Shown: positions 1-9,467, counted from the stretch's first letter. The stretch: DNA of 64,000 bases from Allobosea sp. OK403 (GCF_900113835.1 NZ_FOQV01000008.1:124001-188000), one strand, 5' to 3'. Notes: generated from the letters alone by a model not told the origin. Numbers and translations are program-made.

Positions 1-842
1 TCGAGAGCCGGTTCAATCTGGACACGCAGCGCCCGGGCTCGCCCGATCTCACGGCTTCCGTGACCGGGCGGCCTTTGGTCTATCAATACGGCGCCTCTGC
101 CGGCGTGACCCATGACATGAACCGGCTGCAGTTGACGCTGCGCGGCTCGGTCGACCGCAGCGACTATGAGGACGCCAAGCTCACCAGCGGAACGACGCTC
201 AGCCAGAAGGACCGCAACCAGACGCAATATGGCGTCAGGTTGCGCGCCGCCTATGAGCTGACGCCGGGCTTCAAGCCGTTCATCCAGGGCGAGATCGACA
301 CGCGGCAATTCGACCAGGCCGTCGATTCCTCAGGCTATCAGCGCTCCTCCAACGGCCTGACGGGGCGGGTCGGCTCGACCTTCGAGCTGAGCCGGCTGGT
401 CACGGGCGAGGTCTCGGCCGGCTATCAGGACCGGGCCTATGACGACGACCGCTTGAAGAACCTGCGCGGCTTCGTCGGCGACGCCGCGATCCTGTGGTCG
501 CCGACGCCGTTGACGACGGTGACCCTGCGCGGCACCTCGGAGCTCGGCGACACCACCATCGCCGGCTCGTCGGGAACGACGGCGAGGCGCGTCTCGCTCG
601 AAATCGCGCATGCGCTGCGCCGCAACCTGACCCTCACCGGCTTCGCCAAATTCGGCCGCACCGAATATGACGGGCAGGGCCTGCGCGAGGACTTGTCCAG
701 CATCGGCGCCCGCGTCGAGTACAAGCTGACCCGGACCTTCTCGGTGCGCGCGAGCTTCACCCATGAGCGCCTGAACTCGACCACCCGGGGCTCGGACTAC
801 ACCGCCAATGTCGCGCAGGTGGGGCTGAGGGTACAGTTCTGA
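1..842 (+). CDS. Outer-membrane beta-barrel protein, C-terminal part
   Basis: The frame is open from base 3 to a TGA at 840-842, so the 5' end lies outside the window and about 279 C-terminal residues are seen. The protein consists of alternating polar/hydrophobic stretches of 9-12 residues rich in Tyr, Arg, Thr and Gly, as expected for amphipathic beta strands. It ends in VGLRVQF with a terminal Phe, the usual signal for insertion by the BAM complex. This matches the outer-membrane beta-barrel family common in Hyphomicrobiales; the ligand or role cannot be told. A GTG at base 60 could serve as a start only if the gene were short, which is unlikely since coding character continues upstream of it. 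Confidence 0.7.
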   Translation, partial: ESRFNLDTQRPGSPDLTASVTGRPLVYQYGASAGVTHDMNRLQLTLRGSVDRSDYEDAKLTSGTTLSQKDRNQTQYGVRLRAAYELTPGFKPFIQGEIDTRQFDQAVDSSGYQRSSNGLTGRVGSTFELSRLVTGEVSAGYQDRAYDDDRLKNLRGFVGDAAILWSPTPLTTVTLRGTSELGDTTIAGSSGTTARRVSLEIAHALRRNLTLTGFAKFGRTEYDGQGLREDLSSIGARVEYKLTRTFSVRASFTHERLNSTTRGSDYTANVAQVGLRVQF

Positions 843-850
843 GGCAGGCA

Positions 851-928
851 GTCGACAATGGGCAGTCGGCAGTCGGAAGAAAACGAGCGACTTGCCTCCG
901 ACTGCCAACTGCCTATTGCCGACTGCCC
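851..928. repeat. Nested inverted repeat between convergent genes
   Basis: GGGCAGTCGGC (860-870) pairs perfectly with GCCGACTGCCC (918-928). GGCAGTCGGA (868-877) pairs perfectly with TCCGACTGCC (897-906). The arms share the unit GCAGTCGG, so alternative hairpins can form. The element fills the gap between the convergent outer-membrane gene and the oligoendopeptidase gene. It may act as a bidirectional terminator, though no clean T-run follows either arm. Confidence 0.7.
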
Positions 929-952
929 ATCCAAGCGGCGTAGCCGCGAGCC

Positions 953-2809
953 CTACTCCATCCCTTCCAGCTCGATGATCATCCCCTCGATCATCTTCAG
1001 CCCGATTTGCCAGAAGGCGGGATCGCGCGCGTCGAGGCCGAAGGGCGCGAGCAGTTCGGAATGATGCTTGGTGCCGCCGGCCGAGAGCAGGGCGAAATAG
1101 CGCTCCTGGAAGCCCTCCGCCGCGTTCTGGTAGACGCCGTAGAGCGAGTTCACCAGGCAATCGCCGAAGGCATAGGCGTAGACGTAGAAGGGCGAATGGA
1201 TGAAGTGCGGGATGTAGCACCAGAACGGCTCGTAGCCTGATCCCAGCCTGATCGCCGGCCCCAGGCTCTCGGCCTGCACGCTCATCCAGAGTTCGCAGAG
1301 ATTCTCTGCCGTCAGCTCGCCACCCTTGCGCGCCTCATGAACCTTGCGCTCGAAGGAGTAGAAGGCGATCTGTCGCACGACCGTGTTGATCATGTCCTCG
1401 ACCTTGGCCGCCAGCATCGCCTTGCGCTGCTTTGCGTCCTTGGTGCCGTCGAGCAGGCGGCGGAAGGTCAGCATCTCCCCGAAGACGCTGGCGGTCTCGG
1501 CCAGCGTCAATGGTGTCGGCGCCATCAATGCGCCATTGGGGCCGGCCAGCACCTGATGGACGCCATGGCCGAGCTCATGGGCCAGCGTCATCACGTCGCG
1601 CGGCTTGCCCTGATAGTTCACGAGCACATAGGGATGCGCCGAGGGCACGGTCGGGTGAGCAAACGCGCCCGGCGCCTTGCCGGGGCGGGCCGGCGCGTCG
1701 ATCCAATGTTCGTCGAAGAAGCGCCGCGCGATGCCGGCCATCTCGGGCGAGAAGGCGTGATAGGCGTCGAGCACGGTGTCGCGCGCTTCGGTCCAGGGAA
1801 TGGTACGCTGCTCGACCTGCGGCAGCGGCGCGTTGCGGTCCCAGAAATCGAGTTGTTCGCGGCCGAACCATTTGGCTTTGAGCTTGTAGTAGCGATGCGA
1901 CAGGCGCGGATAGGCCTCGCGCACGGCTGAGACCAGCGCATCGACCACCTCGCGTTCGACGCGATTGGCCAGATGGCGGGAATCCGCGACATCCTCGAAT
2001 TTGCGCCAGCGGTCGGAAATCTCCTTGTCCTTGGCGAGCGTGTTGGTGATCAGCGCGAAGGTGCGCAATTGACCGCGGAAGACCTCGCTCAGCGCTTCGG
2101 CCGCGGCCTTGCGGACTGCGCCATCGGCATCCTGCAGCTTGTTCAGCGTCAGTTCGAGCGTCAATTCCTCGCCGTCGAGCTTGAAGCGCAGCGAGGCGAT
2201 GGTCTCGTCGAAGAGCCGGTTCCAGGCCGCTTGCCCGGTCATCGACTTCTCGTGGAACAACTCCTCGATCCGGTCTTCGAGCTGGTGCGGCTTGTCCTTG
2301 GCGAGGTCGTCGAGCCAGGGCTTCCAATGCGAAAGCGGCGCCTGGCCCGAGATGCCCGCCATCAGCGCGGGCTCGATCCGGTTCAGCTCCAGTTCGAAGA
2401 AGAGCAATTCCGTCACGGCCGCGTTCAGGCGGTCCTGGGTGTCGCCATAGAATTTCGCGCGCTGCGGGTCGGTGGTGTCGCCGGAATAGATCAGGCCGGC
2501 ATAAGCGCCGATTCGCCCAAGCAGATCGCTGAGCGTCTCATAACCGGCGACCGCCTCGGCCAGCACGGTCGCGGCGTCCTCGCGCTGGGCGAGCGGGCCG
2601 AGCTTGCCGCGATAGAGCTCGGCGAAGCGCTGTGATTCGGTCAAAGCGCGTTCGAGATCGGCCTTGAAGGCGGGCGAATCCATTGCCGGGTAGAGATGGC
2701 TCAGATCCCATTCCGGCAACGTGCCCAGTGCCTTGGCGCTGCGCGCCGAGCGCTCGGCAGCTGTGGCGAAAGCGGCGGGCTCGAGCATCCCTGTCACGGC
2801 GAAATTCAT
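953..2809 (-). CDS. pepF: M3 family oligoendopeptidase F-like metallopeptidase
   Basis: This is a 618-residue cytosolic zinc peptidase that cleaves oligopeptides. The HEXXH zinc motif is seen as LAHELGHGVHQ in the C-terminal half, followed by the downstream glutamate region (LAETASVFGEML) that supplies the third zinc ligand in family M3. The length and overall layout fit the PepF/M3B group. An upstream ATG at 2851 has no ribosome binding site, while the ATG at 2809 (MNFAVTG) has a GAGG about 10 bases upstream, so 2809 is preferred. The gene stands alone, divergent from the sigma-54 response regulator. Confidence 0.92.
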   Translation of the reverse strand: MNFAVTGMLEPAAFATAAERSARSAKALGTLPEWDLSHLYPAMDSPAFKADLERALTESQRFAELYRGKLGPLAQREDAATVLAEAVAGYETLSDLLGRIGAYAGLIYSGDTTDPQRAKFYGDTQDRLNAAVTELLFFELELNRIEPALMAGISGQAPLSHWKPWLDDLAKDKPHQLEDRIEELFHEKSMTGQAAWNRLFDETIASLRFKLDGEELTLELTLNKLQDADGAVRKAAAEALSEVFRGQLRTFALITNTLAKDKEISDRWRKFEDVADSRHLANRVEREVVDALVSAVREAYPRLSHRYYKLKAKWFGREQLDFWDRNAPLPQVEQRTIPWTEARDTVLDAYHAFSPEMAGIARRFFDEHWIDAPARPGKAPGAFAHPTVPSAHPYVLVNYQGKPRDVMTLAHELGHGVHQVLAGPNGALMAPTPLTLAETASVFGEMLTFRRLLDGTKDAKQRKAMLAAKVEDMINTVVRQIAFYSFERKVHEARKGGELTAENLCELWMSVQAESLGPAIRLGSGYEPFWCYIPHFIHSPFYVYAYAFGDCLVNSLYGVYQNAAEGFQERYFALLSAGGTKHHSELLAPFGLDARDPAFWQIGLKMIEGMIIELEGME

Positions 2810-3021
2810 CTCTGCAACACCTCGCTGGCCCGATAGGCCTTCCCCACTCATATGCGCGGAGCGGCGTTTGCGATCAACGCCGGAGCGCCGGGCAGAGGTG
2901 GTTTGACGCAGGCTGTGGCGCTTAAGCGCCGCTTAACCGTTCTGGCCGAGGATGACCCAGAACGGAACAGCCGATTCCGTCTCGCGATGTCGTTTTCGCA
3001 CTGCCTGGCCTTCGAGGTTTC

Positions 3022-4515
3022 ATGTCCGCCACCGTTCTCGTCGTCGACGACGATCCCGTCCAGCGCCGTCTGCTCGACGCGATGCTGAAGCGTTTTGGTT
3101 ACGATGTGGTCGTCGTCGAGAGCGGCAGCGAGGCGATCAATCTGCTTGGCCATGGTGAGGGCGAGAGGTTCGATGCCGTGGTGCTCGATCTCGTCATGCC
3201 GGAGCTCGACGGCATGGGCGTGCTCGCGGCGTTGCGCGAGCGCGGCATCGAGACGCCGGTCATCGTGCAGACGGCGCATAGCTCGATCGAGACCGTCGTC
3301 TCGGCGATACGCGCCGGCGCGGTCGATTTCGTGGTCAAGCCGGTCGGCGCGGAACGCCTGCAGATATCGCTCAAGAACGCGCTGAAGCTGGGCGCGCTCG
3401 AACATGAACTGCGTCACATCAAGCGGCGCGTCTCCGGCACGCTCGGTTTCCGCGACCTCGCCACCAAGAGTGCCGATATGGCGCGGGTGGTGCGTCTGGC
3501 CGAGCGCGCCGCCAAATCCAACATCCCGATCCTGGTCGAGGGTGAATCGGGTGTCGGCAAGGAGGTGCTGGCGCGCGCGATCCAGGGCACCAGCGATCGC
3601 AAGGGCAAGCCTTTCGTCACGGTGAACTGCGGCGCGATCCCGCATAATCTCGTCGAATCGATCCTGTTCGGCCATGAGAAGGGCGCGTTCACCGGCGCGA
3701 CCGAGCGCCATATCGGCAAATTCGTCGAGGCCAACGGCGGCACGCTCTTCCTCGACGAGGTCGGTGAATTGCCGCTCGACGCGCAGGTCAAATTGTTGCG
3801 CGCCATCCAGGAGGGCGAGGTCGACCCTGTCGGCGCCAAGAAGTCGGTGCGCGTCGATATCCGCATCATCTCCGCGACCAATAAAAGCCTGCTGGACCAG
3901 GTGAAGCAGGGCGAGTTCCGCGAGGATCTCTATTACCGCCTCAATGTCTTCCCGATCACGCTGCCGCCCTTGCGCCAGCGCCGCGAGGATATCGCCGATC
4001 TGGCGCGCGGCTTCCTGGCGCGCTTCGCCGCCGAGGAAGGCAAGAAGCTGCGCGGGCTCAGTGCCGAGGCGCTTGGGCTGATCAGCGGCTATGACTGGCC
4101 GGGCAATGTCCGCCAGCTCGAGAACGCGATGTTCCGCGCGGTGGTCCTGGCCGATGGCGACGAATTGACCGTGGCCGAGTTCCCACAGATCGCGGCCCAG
4201 ATGGAGGGCTTCGACGTCCGCATCCCGCCGGTGTCGGCCTCGCTGATGCGCCAGGACATGCGCAATGATACGCCGCGTATCATCCAGATGCCGGTGCGCG
4301 ATCCCAATTCGCTCGAACTCGTCGCGGGGTCCGACATGCGCAAACTCGACGATCTCGAGCGCGAGATCATCAAATTCGCGCTGGCTCATTATCGCGGTCA
4401 CATGTCGGAGATCTCGCGCAAGCTCGGCATCGGCCGCTCGACGCTCTATCGCAAGCTCAAGGACTACGGGTTGATCGAGAACGAGTCCGGCGCTGAAGGC
4501 GAGGATGCGGCCTGA
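3022..4515 (+). CDS. Sigma-54-dependent response regulator (NtrC family)
   Basis: The 497-residue protein has three domains. The receiver is residues ~1-120, with acidic pocket VVDDDP and phospho-acceptor Asp56 in VVLDLVMPELDG. The AAA+ domain (~145-375) carries Walker A GESGVGKE, the sigma-54 contact loop GAFTGA and GGTLFLDEVGELP. A C-terminal Fis-type helix-turn-helix contains ISRKLGIGRSTLYRKLKDYG. By family it should respond to a sensor kinase and activate sigma-54 promoters. No partner kinase is adjacent, so the signal is unknown. The long linker before the HTH (residues ~395-440) matches a group of alphaproteobacterial regulators whose target I cannot name. Confidence 0.93.
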   Translation: MSATVLVVDDDPVQRRLLDAMLKRFGYDVVVVESGSEAINLLGHGEGERFDAVVLDLVMPELDGMGVLAALRERGIETPVIVQTAHSSIETVVSAIRAGAVDFVVKPVGAERLQISLKNALKLGALEHELRHIKRRVSGTLGFRDLATKSADMARVVRLAERAAKSNIPILVEGESGVGKEVLARAIQGTSDRKGKPFVTVNCGAIPHNLVESILFGHEKGAFTGATERHIGKFVEANGGTLFLDEVGELPLDAQVKLLRAIQEGEVDPVGAKKSVRVDIRIISATNKSLLDQVKQGEFREDLYYRLNVFPITLPPLRQRREDIADLARGFLARFAAEEGKKLRGLSAEALGLISGYDWPGNVRQLENAMFRAVVLADGDELTVAEFPQIAAQMEGFDVRIPPVSASLMRQDMRNDTPRIIQMPVRDPNSLELVAGSDMRKLDDLEREIIKFALAHYRGHMSEISRKLGIGRSTLYRKLKDYGLIENESGAEGEDAA

Positions 4516-4704
4516 CGCATGCGGCGCAACCGAAGCTCCGTATTCGCGTATGGCGGGGCCGGTTTGCGCCGAGGTCACACCAAAAATTTAAAGCCGATCG
4601 GCACTGTCTGAATAGCGGAGGCTGTTGCGCCGCCGCATCTTGTCCAAATCCGCTGACTCACGCAGAAGCGGTGAGATCTCGGCGAACATTCGAGGATAGC
4701 GAGC

Positions 4705-6636
4705 ATGCGTCGTCGCCACTGGGCGGGCTTGGGTTCAGCCTCGGTTCTGGCGCTTGCGCTGGGGCTGACGGCAGCAAGCGCGCAAGCGCCTTCTGCCCAG
4801 GCGCCTTCTACCCAAGCGCCTTCTGCCATGGACCCCACGCTCGGCATCGCGTTGCCGGAGCAGCCGGCCCTGGTCATCCTGCGCGACGAGCGGCCGGCCG
4901 AGGCCTCGCGTGAAGAGCCGGGCATGGTGACGGGAACGGTGGCTCCCTCAGTGGTGCCGCAGAACAATCTCGTGACGTCCGAGCCGCAGCCTACGCCTGC
5001 GACGACGCCTGGGGTCGATGACCGTCCCGCAGCGCTCGCTATCCCTGCTTCGGATATTCCTGCCACCAACATCCCGGCCGTCGATCTGCCGCCGCTCGAT
5101 CCGGCGTTGTCGCCGCCCGAGCCGCTGCGCTCGGCTGCGCCCAGCGAGGTCACGATTCCCCCGCCGGACCTGCCCAAGGTCGTGGTCGAATTGCCCTCCA
5201 GTTCCGGTCTTGCCGGTGATATCGCGGCGCGCATGGCCGAGGGGCTGGCGCTGCCGCGCCTGGCCGAACGTGAGCGCAACGAGATTCTGGCCGCCTATCA
5301 GGCGCAGGAGAACCGGCCGCTCTGGATCGACGGCAAGGGCTGGAGCGAGGCCGCCAAGCACCTCGTCGCCCAGCTCGGCCGGGCTGCTGAGGACGGGCTG
5401 AGGCCGACCGATTATCCGCTGCCGGTGTTCGAGGCGAGCGATAAGGGCAAGCTCGCGGAAGCCGATGTCAGGCTCTCGGCATTGGCCGTGCTCTATGCTC
5501 GCGACGCGCGTGGCGGCCGCATCGATCCGCGCCGCCTGTCGAAGCTGATCACGCCGACGCTCTATCTGCCCTCGGCTACCGAGGTGCTGTCGGAACTGAC
5601 GGCGGTGCAGGATCCAGGCGCTGCGCTGGCTGCCTATAATCCGCCGCATGAGCAGTATCGCCGTCTCAAGGCCAAGCTCGCCGAGTTGCGCGAGCATCTC
5701 GATGATACGCCGCTGGTGCGCATTCCGGCTGGTCCGCCGCTGAAGCTCGGCATGCGCGACGAGCGCGTGCCGCTGGTGCGGGCGCGGCTGGGCCTTGGCC
5801 CGTCAGAGGAGCCGGTTTTCGACCATTCTACCGCGCTGGCGCTTGCCGATTTCCAGAAGAAGGCCGGGCTGCCGGCCAATGGCGTGCTCAGCGAGCGCAC
5901 GCTGGCTGCGCTGGGTACCCCGGCGACCGCGCGTGGCGAGCAGGACATCATCGCCCAGATGGAGCGCTGGCGCTGGCTGCCGCCCGATCTCGGCGAGAGC
6001 CACATCATCGTCAATGTGCCGGAGTTCATGGTCCGCGTCGTGCGCGACGGCAAGGTGGTGCACCAGACCCGTGCCATTGTCGGCAAGCCCGATACGGCTA
6101 CGCCGATCTTCTCGCACAAGATGGACCACGTCATCGTGAATCCGTCCTGGAACGTGCCGCCCTCGATCCTGAAGAAGGAGTTCCTGCCGGGACTCGCTGC
6201 CGATCCGAACTATGCCGCCAAGCGCGGCTATGTGGTGACGCGGCACGGCAACAACATCTCCGTCCGCCAGCCCCCGGGCGAGCGCAATGCGCTCGGCTGG
6301 ATCAAGTTCATGTTCCCCAACGACCATGCCGTCTATCTGCACGACACGCCGAACCGCCGCCTTTTCGCCAGCGAGCGTCGCGCCTTCAGCCATGGCTGCG
6401 TGCGCGTCGACAATCCCTTCCTGCTGGCGGATCAGGTGCTCGGGCCGGACTGGTCGCATGAACGGCTGAAGCGCCTGATCGGCTCGGGCGAGCGCATGAT
6501 CAAGCTGCCACAGCCATTACCGATCCATCTGGTCTACAATACCTATGTCGTAGGCGCCGACGGCCATATGACGGTTTTCGACGATCTCTACGGCTTTCAC
6601 CGGCTCGTCCGGCAGGCGCTGGAGCAGCGCAGCTGA
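4705..6636 (+). CDS. L,D-transpeptidase of the YcbB type
   Basis: This 643-residue exported enzyme should form 3-3 cross-links in peptidoglycan. A signal peptide ends near ASAQA and is followed by three copies of the pentapeptide QAPS(A/T) and a proline-rich linker to about residue 160. Next come a scaffold domain, a peptidoglycan-binding domain (around 345-405, with ALADFQKKAGLPANGVLS) and the YkuD catalytic domain (about 430-580) with the catalytic Cys in SHGCVRVDNP. The inserted region ending HDTPNRRLFASERRAFSHGC is the capping loop typical of YcbB rather than ErfK. The next gene is another cell-wall enzyme, so the pair may work together. Confidence 0.93.
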   Translation: MRRRHWAGLGSASVLALALGLTAASAQAPSAQAPSTQAPSAMDPTLGIALPEQPALVILRDERPAEASREEPGMVTGTVAPSVVPQNNLVTSEPQPTPATTPGVDDRPAALAIPASDIPATNIPAVDLPPLDPALSPPEPLRSAAPSEVTIPPPDLPKVVVELPSSSGLAGDIAARMAEGLALPRLAERERNEILAAYQAQENRPLWIDGKGWSEAAKHLVAQLGRAAEDGLRPTDYPLPVFEASDKGKLAEADVRLSALAVLYARDARGGRIDPRRLSKLITPTLYLPSATEVLSELTAVQDPGAALAAYNPPHEQYRRLKAKLAELREHLDDTPLVRIPAGPPLKLGMRDERVPLVRARLGLGPSEEPVFDHSTALALADFQKKAGLPANGVLSERTLAALGTPATARGEQDIIAQMERWRWLPPDLGESHIIVNVPEFMVRVVRDGKVVHQTRAIVGKPDTATPIFSHKMDHVIVNPSWNVPPSILKKEFLPGLAADPNYAAKRGYVVTRHGNNISVRQPPGERNALGWIKFMFPNDHAVYLHDTPNRRLFASERRAFSHGCVRVDNPFLLADQVLGPDWSHERLKRLIGSGERMIKLPQPLPIHLVYNTYVVGADGHMTVFDDLYGFHRLVRQALEQRS

Positions 6637-6670
6637 ACCCACCCGGCGGGCTGGGCACGGTTTCGCCACG

Positions 6671-6697
6671 TTCCGCCGTTAGCGGAATTCGGCGGAA
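6671..6697 (+). terminator. Inverted repeat after the L,D-transpeptidase gene
   Basis: TTCCGCCG (6671-6678) and CGGCGGAA (6690-6697) form a perfect 8-bp stem with an 11-base loop, 34 bases after the stop codon. Only a short A/T run follows, so this is a weak terminator or an operator for the gene downstream. Confidence 0.4.
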
Positions 6698-6816
6698 AAG
6701 TTGAGGTATGGCAATTGCCGGTCTAGTAACCTTGGATTAACTCTTCTCCGCAACTGTTCGTTCACGTTCATCGCGCCGCGTCAGGCGTGCACCGAGACGG
6801 GTCAAGCAGATTGGGC

Positions 6817-8622
6817 ATGTCTACCGCCACGCGTTCGAGACGGCTTTCGGTGCTGCCGAAGCCGGTCTTCCGCCAGTTTTTGGCGCTGAGCGTGGCGGCC
6901 ACGGCTCTGATGTTCGGCGTGCGCGGTACGCAGGATGCCGTCGCCAATGGCGACACGCGCACCATCACCATCACGCATATGCATACCAAGGAGGAGACGA
7001 CCGTCACCTTCAAGCGTGACGGCCGCTATGATTCTGCGGCGCTGGAGAAGCTGAACTGGGCGCTGCGCGACTGGCGCACCGATGAGCCGATCCGGATGGA
7101 CCCGCGCCTGTTCGACCTTGCCTGGGAGGTACAGCGGGCGGTCGGTTCCCAGGAATCCTTCCACGTCGTCTCGGCCTATCGCTCGCCGGGCACCAATTCG
7201 ATGTTGCGCCGGCGCTCACGCGCTGTCGCGAAGAACAGCCAGCACATGCTCGGCAAGGCGATGGATTTTTATCTGCCGGATACGCCCACGGCGAAGATCC
7301 GCGAGGCCGGCATGCAGTTGCAACGCGGCGGCGTCGGCTTTTATCCTGGCGCGCATACGCCCTTCGTCCATCTCGATGCCGGCTCGGTCCGCTCCTGGCC
7401 GCGCATGACGCGCGACCAATTGGTGCGATTGTTCCCGGACGAGAAGACAGTGCATCTGCCGGCCGATGGCCATCCTCTCGCGGGCTATGAGCTGGCCAAG
7501 GCCGATGTGCTGGCGCGTGGCGGCTCGGTCGCCGGTTACGCAACTGCCGATTCCGATGAAGGCGCGGTGATCTCGTCGGGCCGCAAGAGCCTATGGGCTG
7601 CCCTTTTCGGTGGCGATGACGAGGAGGCGGATGCGCGCCCGACGCGCGGTCGCGGCAATTCGCCAAAACCCCAGCCGACCGTCATGGCCTATGCCGCACC
7701 GGCCCGGGATGACAGCAATTCCAATGATGGCGGACGCTTCGCCGTCTCGGTGCCGGCTCCCGCTCCGGAAGCGGCAGCCCGCACGGTCGTGCGCGAGCGC
7801 TCCGAGCGGCTGGCGCCGAGAATCGTCGAGCCACAGCCGGCGCAGGCCGTCGCCATGGCGCCTGCCGCGGCGTCGGCACCGCCGGCCGACGACAAGCGGC
7901 CGAGACTGATCGACGCGCCGCTTCCGCTGGCGCGACCGCGCGGCCTGACCATGCCGCTGCAGCCCGGCGATTCGATCCAGGTCGCAGCCTTGCCAGCCTC
8001 CGGCGGTGCGCTCGCCTTCGCCCCGCAAGGCGCGGCTACAGAGGATCAGAAGCTTGTCCTGGCTTCGCTGCCGCCGCGCCGGCCCGACCAGATGGTTTCG
8101 CTGATCGAGGCCGTGGTGGAAGGCAAGCCGATGAACGCACCTTTGCCGCCGACCCGTCCCGCTGCCTTCGCCAATCTGGTGCTCGCGGATCTGCGCGGCG
8201 GGGCAGGAGCTTCCGCCGAGACGCCGGAGGTTCAGCCAGTTGGGCGTCTGGTCACGATCACGCATCCGCTGCCGCCTGGCCGCCCGCGCGAGGACGGTTT
8301 CGCGCTGGCCTCGGTGCCATCCGTCAGCCGGCATGCGCCGAGCCCGGCTCCGACCCCGATCGTCGCTCAATATGATGCCGACCGGACGGGGCTCGATTCG
8401 CTCTTCGCGACGGCTGCGCGCAGCCCGGCCACCGCTGGCAAGGCGGTCACGGTCGCCACCGCCCGCACCAAAGCCGGGCCAGCCAACAATGTCGAACCGA
8501 TTCAGGCTCCGGGACCGGCAGCCTCTCTCGGCTTCAGCCATGCCGAGCCGAGCGACGCCAAGACGGGCTCGTTCAGCGGCCCGGCGGTGCGGCCGCTGCC
8601 GACGAATTTCGTCCAGAACTGA
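6817..8622 (+). CDS. DUF882 / M15-like peptidoglycan hydrolase
   Basis: This is a 601-residue envelope protein. An N-terminal hydrophobic segment (FLALSVAATALMFGV) looks like a signal anchor. The DUF882 (YcbK, peptidase M15_2) domain covers roughly residues 40-215, with the metal ligands visible in SQHMLGKAMDF and FVHLD. Family members are zinc D-Ala-D-Ala-type peptidases or binding proteins acting on peptidoglycan. The following ~380 residues are low complexity, rich in Pro and Ala with recurring LPPxRP motifs, and probably span the periplasm. The ATG at 6817 is chosen over a GTG at 6787 that has no ribosome binding site. The gene lies 180 bases downstream of the transpeptidase. Confidence 0.88.
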   Translation: MSTATRSRRLSVLPKPVFRQFLALSVAATALMFGVRGTQDAVANGDTRTITITHMHTKEETTVTFKRDGRYDSAALEKLNWALRDWRTDEPIRMDPRLFDLAWEVQRAVGSQESFHVVSAYRSPGTNSMLRRRSRAVAKNSQHMLGKAMDFYLPDTPTAKIREAGMQLQRGGVGFYPGAHTPFVHLDAGSVRSWPRMTRDQLVRLFPDEKTVHLPADGHPLAGYELAKADVLARGGSVAGYATADSDEGAVISSGRKSLWAALFGGDDEEADARPTRGRGNSPKPQPTVMAYAAPARDDSNSNDGGRFAVSVPAPAPEAAARTVVRERSERLAPRIVEPQPAQAVAMAPAAASAPPADDKRPRLIDAPLPLARPRGLTMPLQPGDSIQVAALPASGGALAFAPQGAATEDQKLVLASLPPRRPDQMVSLIEAVVEGKPMNAPLPPTRPAAFANLVLADLRGGAGASAETPEVQPVGRLVTITHPLPPGRPREDGFALASVPSVSRHAPSPAPTPIVAQYDADRTGLDSLFATAARSPATAGKAVTVATARTKAGPANNVEPIQAPGPAASLGFSHAEPSDAKTGSFSGPAVRPLPTNFVQN

Positions 8623-8639
8623 GCGCAGTTGGTTTTGAC

Positions 8640-8725
8640 GGCCGTCTGACGCGGTTGTCTGCGCTTCCGGTGCTCACGGACTTCAGTCCGCTCCGCTCCG
8701 GTTCTCGACAACCACGCCAGCCGAC
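8640..8725 (+). repeat. Structured 3' repeat, copy A (second copy at 63281-63367)
   Basis: This 86-base element starts 18 bases after the DUF882 stop codon and recurs after gltD with about 90% identity. It folds into a long hairpin: GGTTGTC pairs with GACAACC in the middle, and GGAC TTCA GTCC forms the tip. In the other copy the middle stem reads GGCTTTC/GAAAGCC, so both sides changed together. That argues for selection on the fold. Confidence 0.75.
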
Positions 8726-8831
8726 TAGAGCCGTTTCCGATCCAATTGGATCGTTCAACGCTCTAGCTCATTGTTTTGGCGCGTTTTCTTCACGCGAACC
8801 GGTATCCACTTCGCTCGAAAACGCTCTAGCC
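8726..8831. repeat. Dispersed AGAGC/GCTCT palindromic repeat
   Basis: This is a palindrome-rich non-coding stretch framed by AGAGC and GCTCTAG. It contains GATCCAATTGGATC, a perfect 14-base palindrome, and the GGTATCCACTTCGCTCG block. Elements of this appearance recur in intergenic DNA of many Hyphomicrobiales genomes; I recognise the type from memory. Together with the repeat at 8640-8725 it fills the gap between the DUF882 gene and the convergent GST-like gene. No gene is seen here. Confidence 0.6.
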
Positions 8832-8852
8832 ATAACGAACTGCGGGCGCGGT

Positions 8853-9467
8853 CTACGGCTCCTCGCGGTCGATCGGCCAGTGCTTGAACACGTCGAGCGC
8901 CTCGCAGGCCTTCGCTTGCGCGGCCAGCGCCGGCCAGCGTTCTTCCGGCGCATAATCGGGGATTACGAAGCGGCAGAAACCCCAGGCGATCGCGGCGGAG
9001 ATGTCGCCGGGCCGCAGGTTCGGCCCCGCGCCGAGCTCGCCGCGCTTGGCCGCGGCATCGAGCAGGTCGAGCGCGGTGTCGAGCTGGGCGACGATGCGTT
9101 CCTGCCAGGGCGCGTAGCGCTGTGTGTCGGGCCGCTTGCGCTCATATTCGATCGAGACGGCCTTGTCGGCGGCAACGATGCCGATGCCGGTCAGGCTGAG
9201 ATCGCGTGCCCGCGCTGCCGCATCGCTTGGGCGTAGCGAGCGGCCGGCGACATCCTCGAAATGCAGGATGATCAGATTGGAATCGGTGATCACCGTGCCG
9301 TCGTCACAGACGAGCGAGGGCGCCTTGATCAGCGGGTTGATCTTGGCGAAGGCCTCCATGTGGCGGAACACCGAGACCGAGCGGTGCTCGAAATCGAGCC
9401 CTAGGAGCCTCCCCGTGACGGCGGCGCGGCGGACATAGGGGCTGTCCAGCATTCCAACGAGCAGCAT
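8853..9467 (-). CDS. Glutathione S-transferase family protein
   Basis: The protein is 204 residues long, the usual GST length. The N-terminal thioredoxin-like domain begins MLLVGMLDSPYVRR, with Ser/Tyr at the glutathione-activating position and the cis-Pro motif IKAPSLV. DSNLIILHFED fits the gamma-Glu binding step. The helical C-terminal domain follows. The substrate is unknown; many such proteins are beta- or zeta-like GSTs. The start at 9467 has GGAG six bases upstream; an earlier ATG at 9572 would add a non-conserved leader. It is divergent from corA. Confidence 0.85.
   Translation of the reverse strand: MLLVGMLDSPYVRRAAVTGRLLGLDFEHRSVSVFRHMEAFAKINPLIKAPSLVCDDGTVITDSNLIILHFEDVAGRSLRPSDAAARARDLSLTGIGIVAADKAVSIEYERKRPDTQRYAPWQERIVAQLDTALDLLDAAAKRGELGAGPNLRPGDISAAIAWGFCRFVIPDYAPEERWPALAAQAKACEALDVFKHWPIDREEP

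Noticed and set aside
2848-4578. A 576-codon open frame opposite the sigma-54 regulator
   Set aside because: Same reason: a shadow of a real gene, with low-complexity Arg/Asp/Ala sequence and no family signature.
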